Below, piece after piece: positions 9,609-17,453 of a DNA stretch of 64,000 nt. Each line of letters starts with the position of its first letter. Positions within the stretch are counted from its first letter, which is position 1. The position numbers and the translations under genes were made by a program. The notes beneath the pieces were generated by a model. The model saw only the letters and a program-made list of their open reading frames with translations. It searched no databases and had not been told where the DNA came from. This stretch comes from Butyrivibrio sp. (GTDB lineage Bacteria; Bacillota; Clostridia; Lachnospirales; Lachnospiraceae), in assembly GCA_015056585.1 (NCBI GenBank), contig SVFZ01000002.1, positions 1 through 64,000 on the forward strand, in the 5' to 3' direction.

Positions 9609-11105
9609 TCAGTGAAATGAAACTACTTTTTCATAATCATATCCGCGATCAGGTGTAAAATGCCTTTTCGTAAGTGTAAAGAATACTACTCCGTTTTTCC
9701 TTACTGTTACATCGATTTCTGCTTCGCCGTTACTTGCTGTCACCACAGCGCTATCAGTCTGTGGCCGGGCTGCGCTTTTAATAAGGTCTGTTTCTGCTTC
9801 TGTCGGATACGCCGGCTCGCCAAGATCATGCCAAAGCTTTAATGGATTGCAGGTTATCTCATCGACCGTTTTGGTAACGAGCGTGTACTCTCCGGCATCA
9901 GAAAGGCCAAAACCAAGTTTTCTTACTTCATCCGCCTTGTCTATGTTCCAGAGAATTCCGGCATAACCATCAGCTCTTTTTACAATTACAGAATCATCAT
10001 CTCTGTAAACACATTCCTCGCTAAACAGTTTAAGCTGCTTATAGAAATAGAAAGTCCAGAAACATGGCTTAGGAATATTACCTGCAGCAACCATTCCAAA
10101 CCCTCCATGGAAAAGAGAATCCGGAACGCCCTGTTCTTCAAATACATCTCCAAAAGTCCAGTGAGAATACGCTTCGTTCACATCGCCAAGTCTTGAAAGC
10201 TGTCTCGCAAGATATGCGGCGTTGATATTCGTATCGTGGATAACACCCTTAGGAGTATAGGACGTGCTAAATTCTGTAAGGTGAATCGGAAGTCCCTTAA
10301 ATTCATCGAAGGAATCAACGATATCTCTTGTGGACTGAAGATTAGCGAATCTCATCTCAGAATCTTCAAGTTTGGAATAATCATAATGACCGATTCTCTC
10401 AGGGAATGACACTGTATAATGATGCCTTGTTATGATGTCAGGATGGATTTTTTCCTTTTTGCAGAAATCAAGGAAGGCCTTAGTCCACTCTGCATCCTTA
10501 ACGCCGCAGATAGCAGGACCTCCTACTTTAAAGCGGTTGTCATACTCTTTTATAGCCAAAAATGTTTCTTTGAACAGTTTAAAGTACTCATCCATGTCAG
10601 CTTTGTACCAAAAGCCCGGAAGATTGGGTTCATTCCAGACTTCAATTGGCCAGCCTACGACTTCTTCACCGTAGCGGCTCTTAAAGTGATCAAGAAGTGC
10701 AACCACCATATCTGTCCATTTTTTATATTCCTTGGGCGGAGTGGTATTTCCTTTCCAGTAAAAAATCGTCTGAGTTCCGCTGGCAAGCTGCTCCGGCATA
10801 AAGCCAAGCTCCAGGTAAGGCCTGATTTCAAGTCTAATATAGTTGTCAACAATTCTGTCGATGTATGTATAGTTGTACTCTACCTTTGTTTCGCCGTCTT
10901 CCTCGTATTCATGGTAGATTGATACATCATCTGAAAACAGTCCGTGGCCTCTGATAAAAGAAAACCCGATCATTTTTTGAACAAATTCAAGCTCCTTCAG
11001 ATACTCCTCTGTCAGAGCAAGTCCCAGACGGCCTGTACCAACGCAGTAATCAACGTTGTTGTTAAATGCAACTTCCCCTTTTGGATCTACCGTTATTTTC
11101 CCCAT
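9609..11105 (-). CDS. GH39 beta-xylosidase
   Basis: A 498-residue GH39 protein without signal peptide, matching the usual length for bacterial beta-xylosidases (about 500). IEVWNEPN carries the acid/base Glu159 and HLTEFSTSY the nucleophile Glu278. The barrel is followed by the small beta-sandwich seen in this family. Members release xylose from the non-reducing ends of xylo-oligosaccharides with retention of configuration. It stands alone, with its own terminator, and fits the cytoplasmic xylan route represented by the GH10-esterase at 29508. GH39 also contains other specificities, so the substrate is an inference from the closest motif pattern. Confidence 0.85.
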   Translation of the reverse strand: MGKITVDPKGEVAFNNNVDYCVGTGRLGLALTEEYLKELEFVQKMIGFSFIRGHGLFSDDVSIYHEYEEDGETKVEYNYTYIDRIVDNYIRLEIRPYLELGFMPEQLASGTQTIFYWKGNTTPPKEYKKWTDMVVALLDHFKSRYGEEVVGWPIEVWNEPNLPGFWYKADMDEYFKLFKETFLAIKEYDNRFKVGGPAICGVKDAEWTKAFLDFCKKEKIHPDIITRHHYTVSFPERIGHYDYSKLEDSEMRFANLQSTRDIVDSFDEFKGLPIHLTEFSTSYTPKGVIHDTNINAAYLARQLSRLGDVNEAYSHWTFGDVFEEQGVPDSLFHGGFGMVAAGNIPKPCFWTFYFYKQLKLFSEECVYRDDDSVIVKRADGYAGILWNIDKADEVRKLGFGLSDAGEYTLVTKTVDEITCNPLKLWHDLGEPAYPTEAETDLIKSAARPQTDSAVVTASNGEAEIDVTVRKNGVVFFTLTKRHFTPDRGYDYEKVVSFH

Positions 11106-11327
11106 TTTTTATACCCTTTTCCTTTATCTATACAGATTCGTTTGTGCCATAAAGCCCATATTTTTATGGCATCAATAACAATAATATTTTATTACATTGC
11201 AATCTGCGCCCACAAGCTCAAAAATTGCTCTGCTATAGGCAATATATTGCTGATGAAAATTTTTTTAATTTTTTTCCAACACTTTTTAATTCTCGTTCGT
11301 TATATAGTCAGAAAGCGCTAAACAAGG

Positions 11328-11339
11328 TATACCGGTATA
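11328..11339. promoter_or_regulatory. 12-base perfect palindrome before the sigma-factor operon
   Basis: TATACCGGTATA is its own reverse complement. It lies 7 bases before the GGAGGA ribosome site of the small ORF at 11358, between that ORF and the divergent GH39 gene. It could be an operator or part of a promoter. Nothing else supports a specific regulator. Confidence 0.35.
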
Positions 11340-11357
11340 TTAATATGGAGGAAGACT

Positions 11358-11513
11358 ATGATAAAAGAGGCTCTGATGCCTGTTTTTATGTCAGTTCTTA
11401 GCAGAGATCGTATATGGTTTAGCCTTGAATTGGCGTATAATTGGCATAATGACAATGACTACATGATGATGGAATGCAGCTACTATGAATCAAGATATCA
11501 CAACCCTTTATGA
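11358..11513 (+). CDS. 51-residue small protein overlapping the sigma-factor start
   Basis: An ATG at 11358 follows a good GGAGGA ribosome site by 6 bases and opens a 51-codon frame ending in TGA at 11511-11513. The product starts MIKEALMPVFMSVLSRDRIW and ends rich in Tyr, Met and Asn. It overlaps the first 29 bases of the sigma-factor gene in another frame, and that gene has only a weak ribosome site of its own. Translation of this frame may therefore deliver ribosomes to the sigma gene. No family is recognised. It could be a genuine small protein, for instance a sigma regulator, or only a leader peptide. Confidence 0.5.
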   Translation: MIKEALMPVFMSVLSRDRIWFSLELAYNWHNDNDYMMMECSYYESRYHNPL

Positions 11514-11964
11514 TCAGCTTCACACCGAGCTTATAAAGTGGTGCTGTTTGATGACACAGAGTCCGGATAATGCTGAAGAGCTTGTTCAGGAAGGCTTTTT
11601 GAGGGTAATAGAACACTGGCCGGAAATAAAAGATTTATCTTTTCCCCAGCAAAGAGCCTGGCTCTATCAGACAATCAAGCATCTCTTTATAGACAGCTTA
11701 AGAAAGAACAAAAGAGAATATCTGACGGGGGAAGTTCAGGATGTTCTGTCTGTATCGTCGCAGGACAAAAGTATTGACGACTACACAGAAAAGGAATGGA
11801 TGGAACTTATAAACTCTCTCCCGCCTATTGAAGGTAAAATACTTGTCCTTAGATATCTGGAAGGCTTTACCTCAAACCAAATAAGTACTTTTCTTCATAT
11901 CCCTGCGGGAACAGTAAGAAGCAAACTTCACGATGCAAGAAAGCATTTAAGAGAAAGACTATAA
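11485..11964 (+). CDS. ECF-type RNA polymerase sigma factor
   Basis: A 159-residue sigma-70 family protein of ECF size. Region 2 is recognisable in DNAEELVQEGFLRVIEHW and WLYQTIKHLFIDSLRK. Region 4 shows LPPIEGKILVLRYLEGFTSN and then the helix-turn-helix IPAGTVRSKLHDARKHL. No anti-sigma factor with a zinc-binding or membrane segment follows; the next gene, 16 bases on, encodes a soluble repeat protein. That makes the control mode unusual: either the repeat protein or the small upstream protein might play the anti-sigma role, but this is only inference from position. Confidence 0.85.
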   Translation: MNQDITTLYDQLHTELIKWCCLMTQSPDNAEELVQEGFLRVIEHWPEIKDLSFPQQRAWLYQTIKHLFIDSLRKNKREYLTGEVQDVLSVSSQDKSIDDYTEKEWMELINSLPPIEGKILVLRYLEGFTSNQISTFLHIPAGTVRSKLHDARKHLRERL

Positions 11965-11980
11965 ATATAAGGAGAGAAAA

Positions 11981-13219
11981 ATGAGATTAAAGATCAACTG
12001 TGACACATGCGATGCAAGAAAGATTAATGAGGAGAACTATACACAATACGACGAGATCATCGTAAATACCGATGAGATGATCGTTGATGACAGGAGCAGG
12101 GCTATTCTTAACAGGCTTCCTTTCAACATCTGCGCAGATAATTATAAAAGCGAAGAAAGCGGCGTCGCAAGCGCTAAAACAAGAGCAATTAACGGCGTAT
12201 ATGAGATTACTCCTTCTTCTATCGTCGACGACAATTTAGCTATTGCTTTAAACGGAATTTTAAAGATTGCTCCGGGAACCGAAGAAATTCTGAAAAAATA
12301 CGAGAAGATCACTGTTAACGGCATTATTTTATGCCCCAAATCAATTGCCGCCATTCTTCCGCTTCCAAGCCTTAGTTTAAACGGAATGACCAAGGTCTAT
12401 CCTGATGAATACGTGCTTCTCGACAACAAGTACAAGCTGGATAAGTATTTTCCAATGCGTGCTGCAAGCGGTGGCGGCTATTATGCAGCTCTGTGTGTCT
12501 ATGATATGGACATTGCCACAGATTTCAATATGCTGGCAGAAAAAAATGTCAAATTTTCAACTGACAAGGTCTACATCAGAAAAGGACATCTTTCTACAGG
12601 TCTTGGGCTTTTTAACATAGAAGCTGAAGTTGTTGAGATACCTGACAACTGCACTCTTGTATTTGATGAAAGCTGCGTTCTTGATAACAGCTTCGTCTCA
12701 AGTTACGGCACAAATCCTTATATCCTTGGAAACCTTGATATCTCCAAGGAAAACATTGAAGCTTTACGTAAGCTTGAAAGCCTGACAGTAGATGGCACTA
12801 TACGTATAAATAAGGATTGCATGGATGTTTTTGAATCACTTCATGCAACCTACAACAAGCTTGAAGTCAAAAAGGGAGTTCTTCTCTGCGACCGTGCTAT
12901 GCTCCATATAAGCAAGGACATTTTGGAAGAAAATTCTGAAGGCGTAACAGTTGAAGATTGCGCCATTGTAAAACTTGACAGTAATATCGAGCCAGTTCTT
13001 ATCAAAGAGCGTATGGTTATCCGTGACTGCGCAAAGGTTGAATGCACTCCTGAACAGAGATCTGCTGTTGATCAGATAGCAAAGGATGTTGCTTTGGTAT
13101 CCTCCGGTGGCCTTGTTTCCGGCATTTTCAACACACTTTTTGGAAATAGCGGAGACGCCTCATCTTCCGGAAACGATAGTGAAACCAAGTATATTAATGC
13201 TGATTACTACGAGCTTTAA
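11981..13219 (+). CDS. Repeat protein of unknown function behind the sigma factor
   Basis: A 412-residue protein not assigned to a known family. It has no signal peptide or membrane segment. The sequence is built from imperfect units of about 21-24 residues with a pattern like L-x-x-NG-x-x-x-I-x-P followed by a short Leu-rich helix; examples are ALNGILKIAPGTEEIL, ITVNGIILCPKS, LSLNGMTKVYP and LTVDGTIRINKDC. That periodicity suggests a solenoid fold. The N-terminus has a CDTC cysteine pair in INCDTCDARK. The C-terminus is low complexity, rich in Gly and Ser, and ends NADYYEL. An AAGGAGAG ribosome site precedes the ATG. Its coupling to the sigma gene implies a shared function. Confidence 0.6.
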   Translation: MRLKINCDTCDARKINEENYTQYDEIIVNTDEMIVDDRSRAILNRLPFNICADNYKSEESGVASAKTRAINGVYEITPSSIVDDNLAIALNGILKIAPGTEEILKKYEKITVNGIILCPKSIAAILPLPSLSLNGMTKVYPDEYVLLDNKYKLDKYFPMRAASGGGYYAALCVYDMDIATDFNMLAEKNVKFSTDKVYIRKGHLSTGLGLFNIEAEVVEIPDNCTLVFDESCVLDNSFVSSYGTNPYILGNLDISKENIEALRKLESLTVDGTIRINKDCMDVFESLHATYNKLEVKKGVLLCDRAMLHISKDILEENSEGVTVEDCAIVKLDSNIEPVLIKERMVIRDCAKVECTPEQRSAVDQIAKDVALVSSGGLVSGIFNTLFGNSGDASSSGNDSETKYINADYYEL

Positions 13220-13226
13220 ACGACAA

Positions 13227-13277
13227 GAAGGTGTGGCTCCCTGAAAATTATTCAGAAAGTCACACCTTCAATTTTTT
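13227..13277 (+). terminator. Terminator after the repeat-protein gene
   Basis: Stem GAAGGTGTGGCT/AGTCACACCTTC followed by ATTTTTT on the plus strand, 8 bases after the stop at 13219. It lies between convergent genes and may slow transcription from the other side too. Confidence 0.8.
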
Positions 13278-13286
13278 ACCTGTTAC

Positions 13287-14414
13287 TTATTTTTCAAACT
13301 CAGCAGCAACCTTGGTAAGCAGATCTCTGATCTCAAGATGCTGTGGGCATACGCTCTCGCAGCCGCCGCAGCCGATACAATCACTGGCCTTTCCGGCACC
13401 GTCTGTAGTAAGCGCATTATAGTACATGTTCTGATTCCAGTCATTGAATATCTTTTTGGTATTGAGACATGCAAAGAGCTCAGGAATCTTAATACTCATA
13501 GGACAGTGATTTTCCTCGACACAGTAATGACATGCTGTACAAGGAATAACGTCAAGGCCCTTGTAAATGCCTGTAACCTTGGCAACTGCGCCCATCTCGG
13601 CCTCATCAAGAGGCTTGAAATCCTTCATAAAGGATACATTATCCTTCATCTGAGCCATATCGCTCATTCCGGAAAGAACAACTCTGATTCCGTCAAATCC
13701 GGCAGCGAAGCGGATTGCATAAGATGCATTTGAAAGACCTGAAGGCATCTCATCATATACTTTCTGAGCTTCATCGGGGAGTTTGATAAGGCTTCCGCCC
13801 TTTACAGGCTCCATAACGATCACAGGTTTATTGTGCTTTCTGCACACGTCGTAAACCTTCTTGCTCTGAACGCCAGGATCCTCGAAGTCTACATAGTTAA
13901 ACTGGATCTGTACGATCTCAATCTGTGGGTATGTAGTAAGAATCTTATCCAGAACCTCTGCCTTGTCATGGAAAGATAAGCCTACATGCTTTATTTTACC
14001 CTCTTCCTTGAGCTTAAATGCTGTTTCGTATGCGTTACATTTTTTGAACTTCTCAAAGTTCGTAGCATTCTGCGCATGCATCAGATAGAAGTCAAAATAC
14101 TCAACACCACAGGCATCAAGCTGACTCTGGAAAAATGGCCTGATGTCCTCTTCTTTATTGAAATAAGGCTCAGTAAGCTTGTCAGTCAAAAGATATTTAT
14201 CTCTGGAATACCTGCTTGTCAGAGCCTCTTTGATCGCCAGCTCAGATTTGCCATCGATATATCCATGGGCTGTATCAAAGTAGTTGAAGCCGTTCTCTAT
14301 AAAATAGTCAGTCATCTCTTTGAACTGCTCAATATCTACCTCCGTGCCTTTCATTGGAAGTCTCATACATCCAAAGCCAAAAAACGTCTTAATTTCAGGA
14401 AATGATTTGTCCAT
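13287..14414 (-). CDS. Aldo/keto reductase with C-terminal 4Fe-4S domain
   Basis: A 375-residue protein counted from the ATG at 14414, which follows a GGAGGG site; a longer frame begins 18 bases earlier but would include that site. The reductase half shows NYFDTAHGY (Asp and Tyr of the tetrad), TDKL (Lys) and FYLMHA (His). The C-terminal third carries two cysteine clusters, CTACHYCVEENHCP and CIGCGGCESVCP, typical for a bacterial-ferredoxin fold with two 4Fe-4S clusters. This fused type is common in Clostridia and likely couples ferredoxin-linked electrons to reduction of a carbonyl or other small substrate. The substrate is unknown. Confidence 0.88.
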   Translation of the reverse strand: MDKSFPEIKTFFGFGCMRLPMKGTEVDIEQFKEMTDYFIENGFNYFDTAHGYIDGKSELAIKEALTSRYSRDKYLLTDKLTEPYFNKEEDIRPFFQSQLDACGVEYFDFYLMHAQNATNFEKFKKCNAYETAFKLKEEGKIKHVGLSFHDKAEVLDKILTTYPQIEIVQIQFNYVDFEDPGVQSKKVYDVCRKHNKPVIVMEPVKGGSLIKLPDEAQKVYDEMPSGLSNASYAIRFAAGFDGIRVVLSGMSDMAQMKDNVSFMKDFKPLDEAEMGAVAKVTGIYKGLDVIPCTACHYCVEENHCPMSIKIPELFACLNTKKIFNDWNQNMYYNALTTDGAGKASDCIGCGGCESVCPQHLEIRDLLTKVAAEFEK

Positions 14415-14529
14415 TGCTTGCCCTCCGAACATAATTTATACTATCCTACCTTCACGTTGTAATTTTAACATATTTTTCCTGCATTTCTGCCATTTTTTTG
14501 TTATAACTTTGCCGCATTTTTGCCCTTTT

Positions 14530-14556
14530 TTGCATTTCACCTTGCTAAAAATGCAA
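14530..14556. promoter_or_regulatory. 8-base inverted repeat in the divergent AKR/ABC control region
   Basis: TTGCATTT and AAATGCAA are separated by 11 bases in the gap between the divergently transcribed reductase (start 14414) and ABC gene (start 14649). The surrounding DNA is T-rich. It could be an operator for either gene; no regulator can be named. Confidence 0.3.
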
Positions 14557-14648
14557 CTCACCTTCATTTTGCTTTTTTTCCAAAAAGAATGCTGTAATAT
14601 CTATTTCAGAGACAGGAAAACACAAGTTGTTACAGAAAAGGGGCAAAT

Positions 14649-15569
14649 ATGAAAAACGCAATCGAAGTAAACAACCTTCAAAAGAAATATGGCGATATGA
14701 CAGCTGTTAACAATATCTCATTTTCAGTGAAGCAGGGCGAGCTGTTCGCCTTCCTTGGGGAAAACGGAGCAGGAAAATCAACAACAATAAACATGCTCAG
14801 TACTATCCTTCCCAAGACATCAGGTTCCGCAATTGTCATGGGACATGAACTGGGGAAGGATGATGATTCCATAAGAAAAGAAATCGGAATAGTTTTTCAA
14901 AATTCGGTGCTGGACGGCAAGCTCACAGTCAAGCAAAACCTTATGACAAGAGGTGCTTACTATGGATATGGAAAAAAAGAGACAATGGAAAGGCTTCAGG
15001 ATTTCTGGAAAGAATTCAACCTGGAAGATATCTGGAACAGGAAATATGAAACACTATCCGGAGGTCAGCGAAGACGAGTAGATATAGCAAGAGCTCTCAT
15101 ACATAAGCCCGGCATCCTGTTTTTGGATGAACCTACCACAGGACTTGATCCAATGTCACGAAAGATGGTCTGGGACTACATCAATTACCTCAGGAAAAAT
15201 GAAAATCTCACTATTTTCCTCACAACTCATTATATGGAGGAGACAGCCGAGGCCGAGAATGTAGTCATTATGGATAAGGGAAACATAATAGCCGAAGGAA
15301 CTCCTGCAGAGCTCAAGAGCAGATATACAAGCAAAAAGCTCATCTGGTACACCAAGGAAAGCGATGAAAACAGACAGCTGATTGAAAGCTTCGGATCTCC
15401 GGTCTTCAAATACGAAGCAGACCACTACAATATCTCAATGAACGAGGGATTGACGGATTTTATCTCGACAAACAAAGCTCTTATCAAAGATTTCGAAATA
15501 ATCAAAGGCACAATGGACGATGTATTCTTAACACTTACAGGAAAGGAAATGGTGAATTGCAATGGCTAA
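14649..15569 (+). CDS. ABC-2 type transporter ATP-binding protein
   Basis: A 306-residue ATPase. Walker A is GENGAGKST, the signature motif LSGGQRRRVDIARAL, Walker B ILFLDEPTTGLDP, and the switch His lies in TTHYMEE. The 220-residue nucleotide-binding domain is followed by a C-terminal extension typical of the drug-exporter (DrrA-like) subgroup. It overlaps the permease gene by 8 bases. A LytTR regulator and DUF3021 protein follow in the same operon, a common arrangement for self-regulated exporters in Lachnospiraceae. The cargo is not known; lipids, drugs or peptides are all possible. Confidence 0.9.
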   Translation: MKNAIEVNNLQKKYGDMTAVNNISFSVKQGELFAFLGENGAGKSTTINMLSTILPKTSGSAIVMGHELGKDDDSIRKEIGIVFQNSVLDGKLTVKQNLMTRGAYYGYGKKETMERLQDFWKEFNLEDIWNRKYETLSGGQRRRVDIARALIHKPGILFLDEPTTGLDPMSRKMVWDYINYLRKNENLTIFLTTHYMEETAEAENVVIMDKGNIIAEGTPAELKSRYTSKKLIWYTKESDENRQLIESFGSPVFKYEADHYNISMNEGLTDFISTNKALIKDFEIIKGTMDDVFLTLTGKEMVNCNG

Positions 15570-16482
15570 ACTTAGAGGATTTATGGGACTTACAAAAAGA
15601 AATATGCTGGTTTTCTTTACAGATAAAGGATCGCTGGTTTTCTCAATGCTCACACCTATGATCATCCTGCTTTTGTACCTTCTTTTCCTGAAGAATTCTC
15701 TTTTGTCATCTATTCAGGATGCATCATCCATGCTGGGAAATTTGATCTCCGATAAGGATATGTCACAGCTTGTTAACGGGCTTTTGCTTACAGGTATAAT
15801 CAGCTCCGCTCTTATCACTATTCCCTACAACGCCCTTGAGATCATAGTAAAGGACAGGGAAGACAAAGTGGATCTGGATATGCTTTCAACACCGGTAAAA
15901 AGATCTGAGATAATTCTTTCATATTTTTGCGCATCCGTTACTGCAGCTTTTTTACAGACAATGTTCGTTCTTCTTTGCGGAATCGGAATTCTTTCAGTAA
16001 CAGGTGATATGTATATTGGACTTCCCGATCTGGCAAAGCTCGTTGGCACAGTATTTCTTGGCACAGTATCTTCGACCTCTGTATTTATGGTAATGATGAT
16101 GTTCTTCAAAAACATGGGTACCTGCAGTGCCTTCATGGGAATTGTATCCGCCGTATCCGGTTTTGTGATCGGCGCATATATGCCGCTTTCACAGTTCAAC
16201 AAGACAGTTCAGAACCTCTGCAATTTTATCCCTGCCACAGGAATCACAGTGCTCATCAGAAATTACCTTACCGGCGGAATCTTAAGACATATGGATGAGT
16301 GCATAGGTGGCCTTGATGGCGGCGCTTTCCTGAAGTCTATGGTTGATATTTTTTCATATAACACCTGCATCGGTGGTGAAATCTGGTCATTGAATCTTAC
16401 CTGGGTTTATATAATAATTATTACAGTTATTACATTGGGGATCATTAAAGTTGTATATCCTGCTGTTTACGGCAAAAGGTAA
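15562..16482 (+). CDS. ABC-2 type transporter permease
   Basis: A 306-residue membrane protein with about six hydrophobic segments. One lies near residues 25-45, and then four between roughly 70 and 220. The last is the helix ending in GIIKVVYPAVYGKR. The cytoplasmic loop carries the KDREDKVDLDMLSTPV segment, close to the conserved coupling element of ABC-2 exporters. It forms a transporter with the ATPase encoded just upstream, whose gene overlaps it by 8 bases. Export direction follows from the family. Confidence 0.87.
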   Translation: MAKLRGFMGLTKRNMLVFFTDKGSLVFSMLTPMIILLLYLLFLKNSLLSSIQDASSMLGNLISDKDMSQLVNGLLLTGIISSALITIPYNALEIIVKDREDKVDLDMLSTPVKRSEIILSYFCASVTAAFLQTMFVLLCGIGILSVTGDMYIGLPDLAKLVGTVFLGTVSSTSVFMVMMMFFKNMGTCSAFMGIVSAVSGFVIGAYMPLSQFNKTVQNLCNFIPATGITVLIRNYLTGGILRHMDECIGGLDGGAFLKSMVDIFSYNTCIGGEIWSLNLTWVYIIIITVITLGIIKVVYPAVYGKR

Positions 16483-16493
16483 GGGGAAAAGTT

Positions 16494-16928
16494 TTGAAAG
16501 TTACATTCAATAAGATCGCGCAGGAAGAGAATGAGTATGCTGTAATAAATGCATATGACCGCTCTTCCTCCATCGATACTGCAATCGGACTTCTTGAAAA
16601 CGGGGAACAGATAATAAGCGGCTTTAGGGATGATGAAAGAATCCCCTTAAGGCTCTCACAGATCTACTATTTCGAAGCTGTTGACGATAAATGCTTCGCC
16701 TACACGAAGGACTCGTGTCTCGAGATCAAAAGCAGGCTCTATGAAATTGAGCAGAGTCTGGACTTCAGGTTCTTTCGATGTTCCAAATCAATGATCTGTA
16801 ATATCCGTAAGATCAAAAGTGTAAAGGCTGAAAGCAACGCAAGGATGCGTGCTGAACTTTTAAATGGCGAAATTGTGGTCATCTCAAGAAGCTATGTAAA
16901 GGAATTAAAAAAGAAACTGGGGTTGTGA
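16494..16928 (+). CDS. LytTR-type DNA-binding regulator
   Basis: A 144-residue protein that starts at TTG (16494) behind an AAGGGG ribosome site. The C-terminal 100 residues form a LytTR domain: IYYFEAVDDKCFAYT, RLYEIEQSL, FFRCSKSMICNIRKI and a closing VISRSYVKELKKKLG. No receiver domain is present, so it is not a phosphorylation target. This stand-alone LytTR type pairs with DUF3021 membrane proteins, as here, and usually controls its own ABC-transporter operon. The membrane partner may hold or release it in response to a signal; that is inference from the recurrent pairing. Confidence 0.88.
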   Translation: MKVTFNKIAQEENEYAVINAYDRSSSIDTAIGLLENGEQIISGFRDDERIPLRLSQIYYFEAVDDKCFAYTKDSCLEIKSRLYEIEQSLDFRFFRCSKSMICNIRKIKSVKAESNARMRAELLNGEIVVISRSYVKELKKKLGL

Positions 16929-17368
16929 TTATGAATAGAATCAAACTAATATTTGAACAGACAATGATGGTCAGCTTTATGATCTTATGCTACATCGGAA
17001 TTTACGGGCTTTTGGCTCTCCGAAAATATGATTATCAGTTTGAATGGTATATTCCCGGATCAATTGTAGTAGCCGGATTCCTGTGCAGTCTGCTGACGGT
17101 CTTTCTTTTATATGGTGCTGCCGAGTCAAAGGACGAATCACCGTTAAAATACAATATCACAAAAATTCTGCACTTTATTCTTTTATATGGAGTAATTATG
17201 GGATTCGGGTTTTTGTGTCATTGGTACGACGAACTCTCAGGATTTATCCTTACTTCTGTGATCTACGTGATAATCTACGTCGGAGCCTGGGTTGGAACAC
17301 TTCTGCTCTTCAGACGCGACGAGAAGCTTATTAGCGACGCTCTTGATAAGATCAGGGACGAGGAATGA
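16925..17368 (+). CDS. DUF3021 family membrane protein
   Basis: A 147-residue protein with four hydrophobic segments (about residues 10-30, 42-65, 78-98 and 108-130), the DUF3021 topology. The frame can start at a GTG overlapping the LytTR stop (16925) or at an ATG 6 bases later (16931); the overlap suggests translational coupling either way. Family members sit beside LytTR regulators and are thought to modulate them at the membrane. The protein ends with a charged tail, KLISDALDKIRDEE. Confidence 0.8.
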   Translation: MIMNRIKLIFEQTMMVSFMILCYIGIYGLLALRKYDYQFEWYIPGSIVVAGFLCSLLTVFLLYGAAESKDESPLKYNITKILHFILLYGVIMGFGFLCHWYDELSGFILTSVIYVIIYVGAWVGTLLLFRRDEKLISDALDKIRDEE

Positions 17369-17400
17369 GTCTTCATATATTTGATGCCTGAGGTGAAAAC

Positions 17401-17434
17401 CAGCCATCCTGATTTATGGTATCAAGGATGGCTG
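17401..17434. terminator. Hairpin between convergent DUF3021 and lipoprotein genes
   Basis: Perfect 10-base stem CAGCCATCCT/AGGATGGCTG with a 14-base loop. The minus-strand side is followed by GGTTTTC, a short T run, and the plus side has no T run. It is placed to end both transcripts, but as an intrinsic terminator it is weak. Confidence 0.5.
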
Positions 17435-17453
17435 AGGCTATCACAACATTTCT

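Noticed and set aside
14649-17368. ABC, LytTR and DUF3021 genes as a bacteriocin locus
   Set aside because: No precursor peptide, modification enzyme or double-Gly leader is visible in or around the operon; a self-regulated exporter is sufficient.
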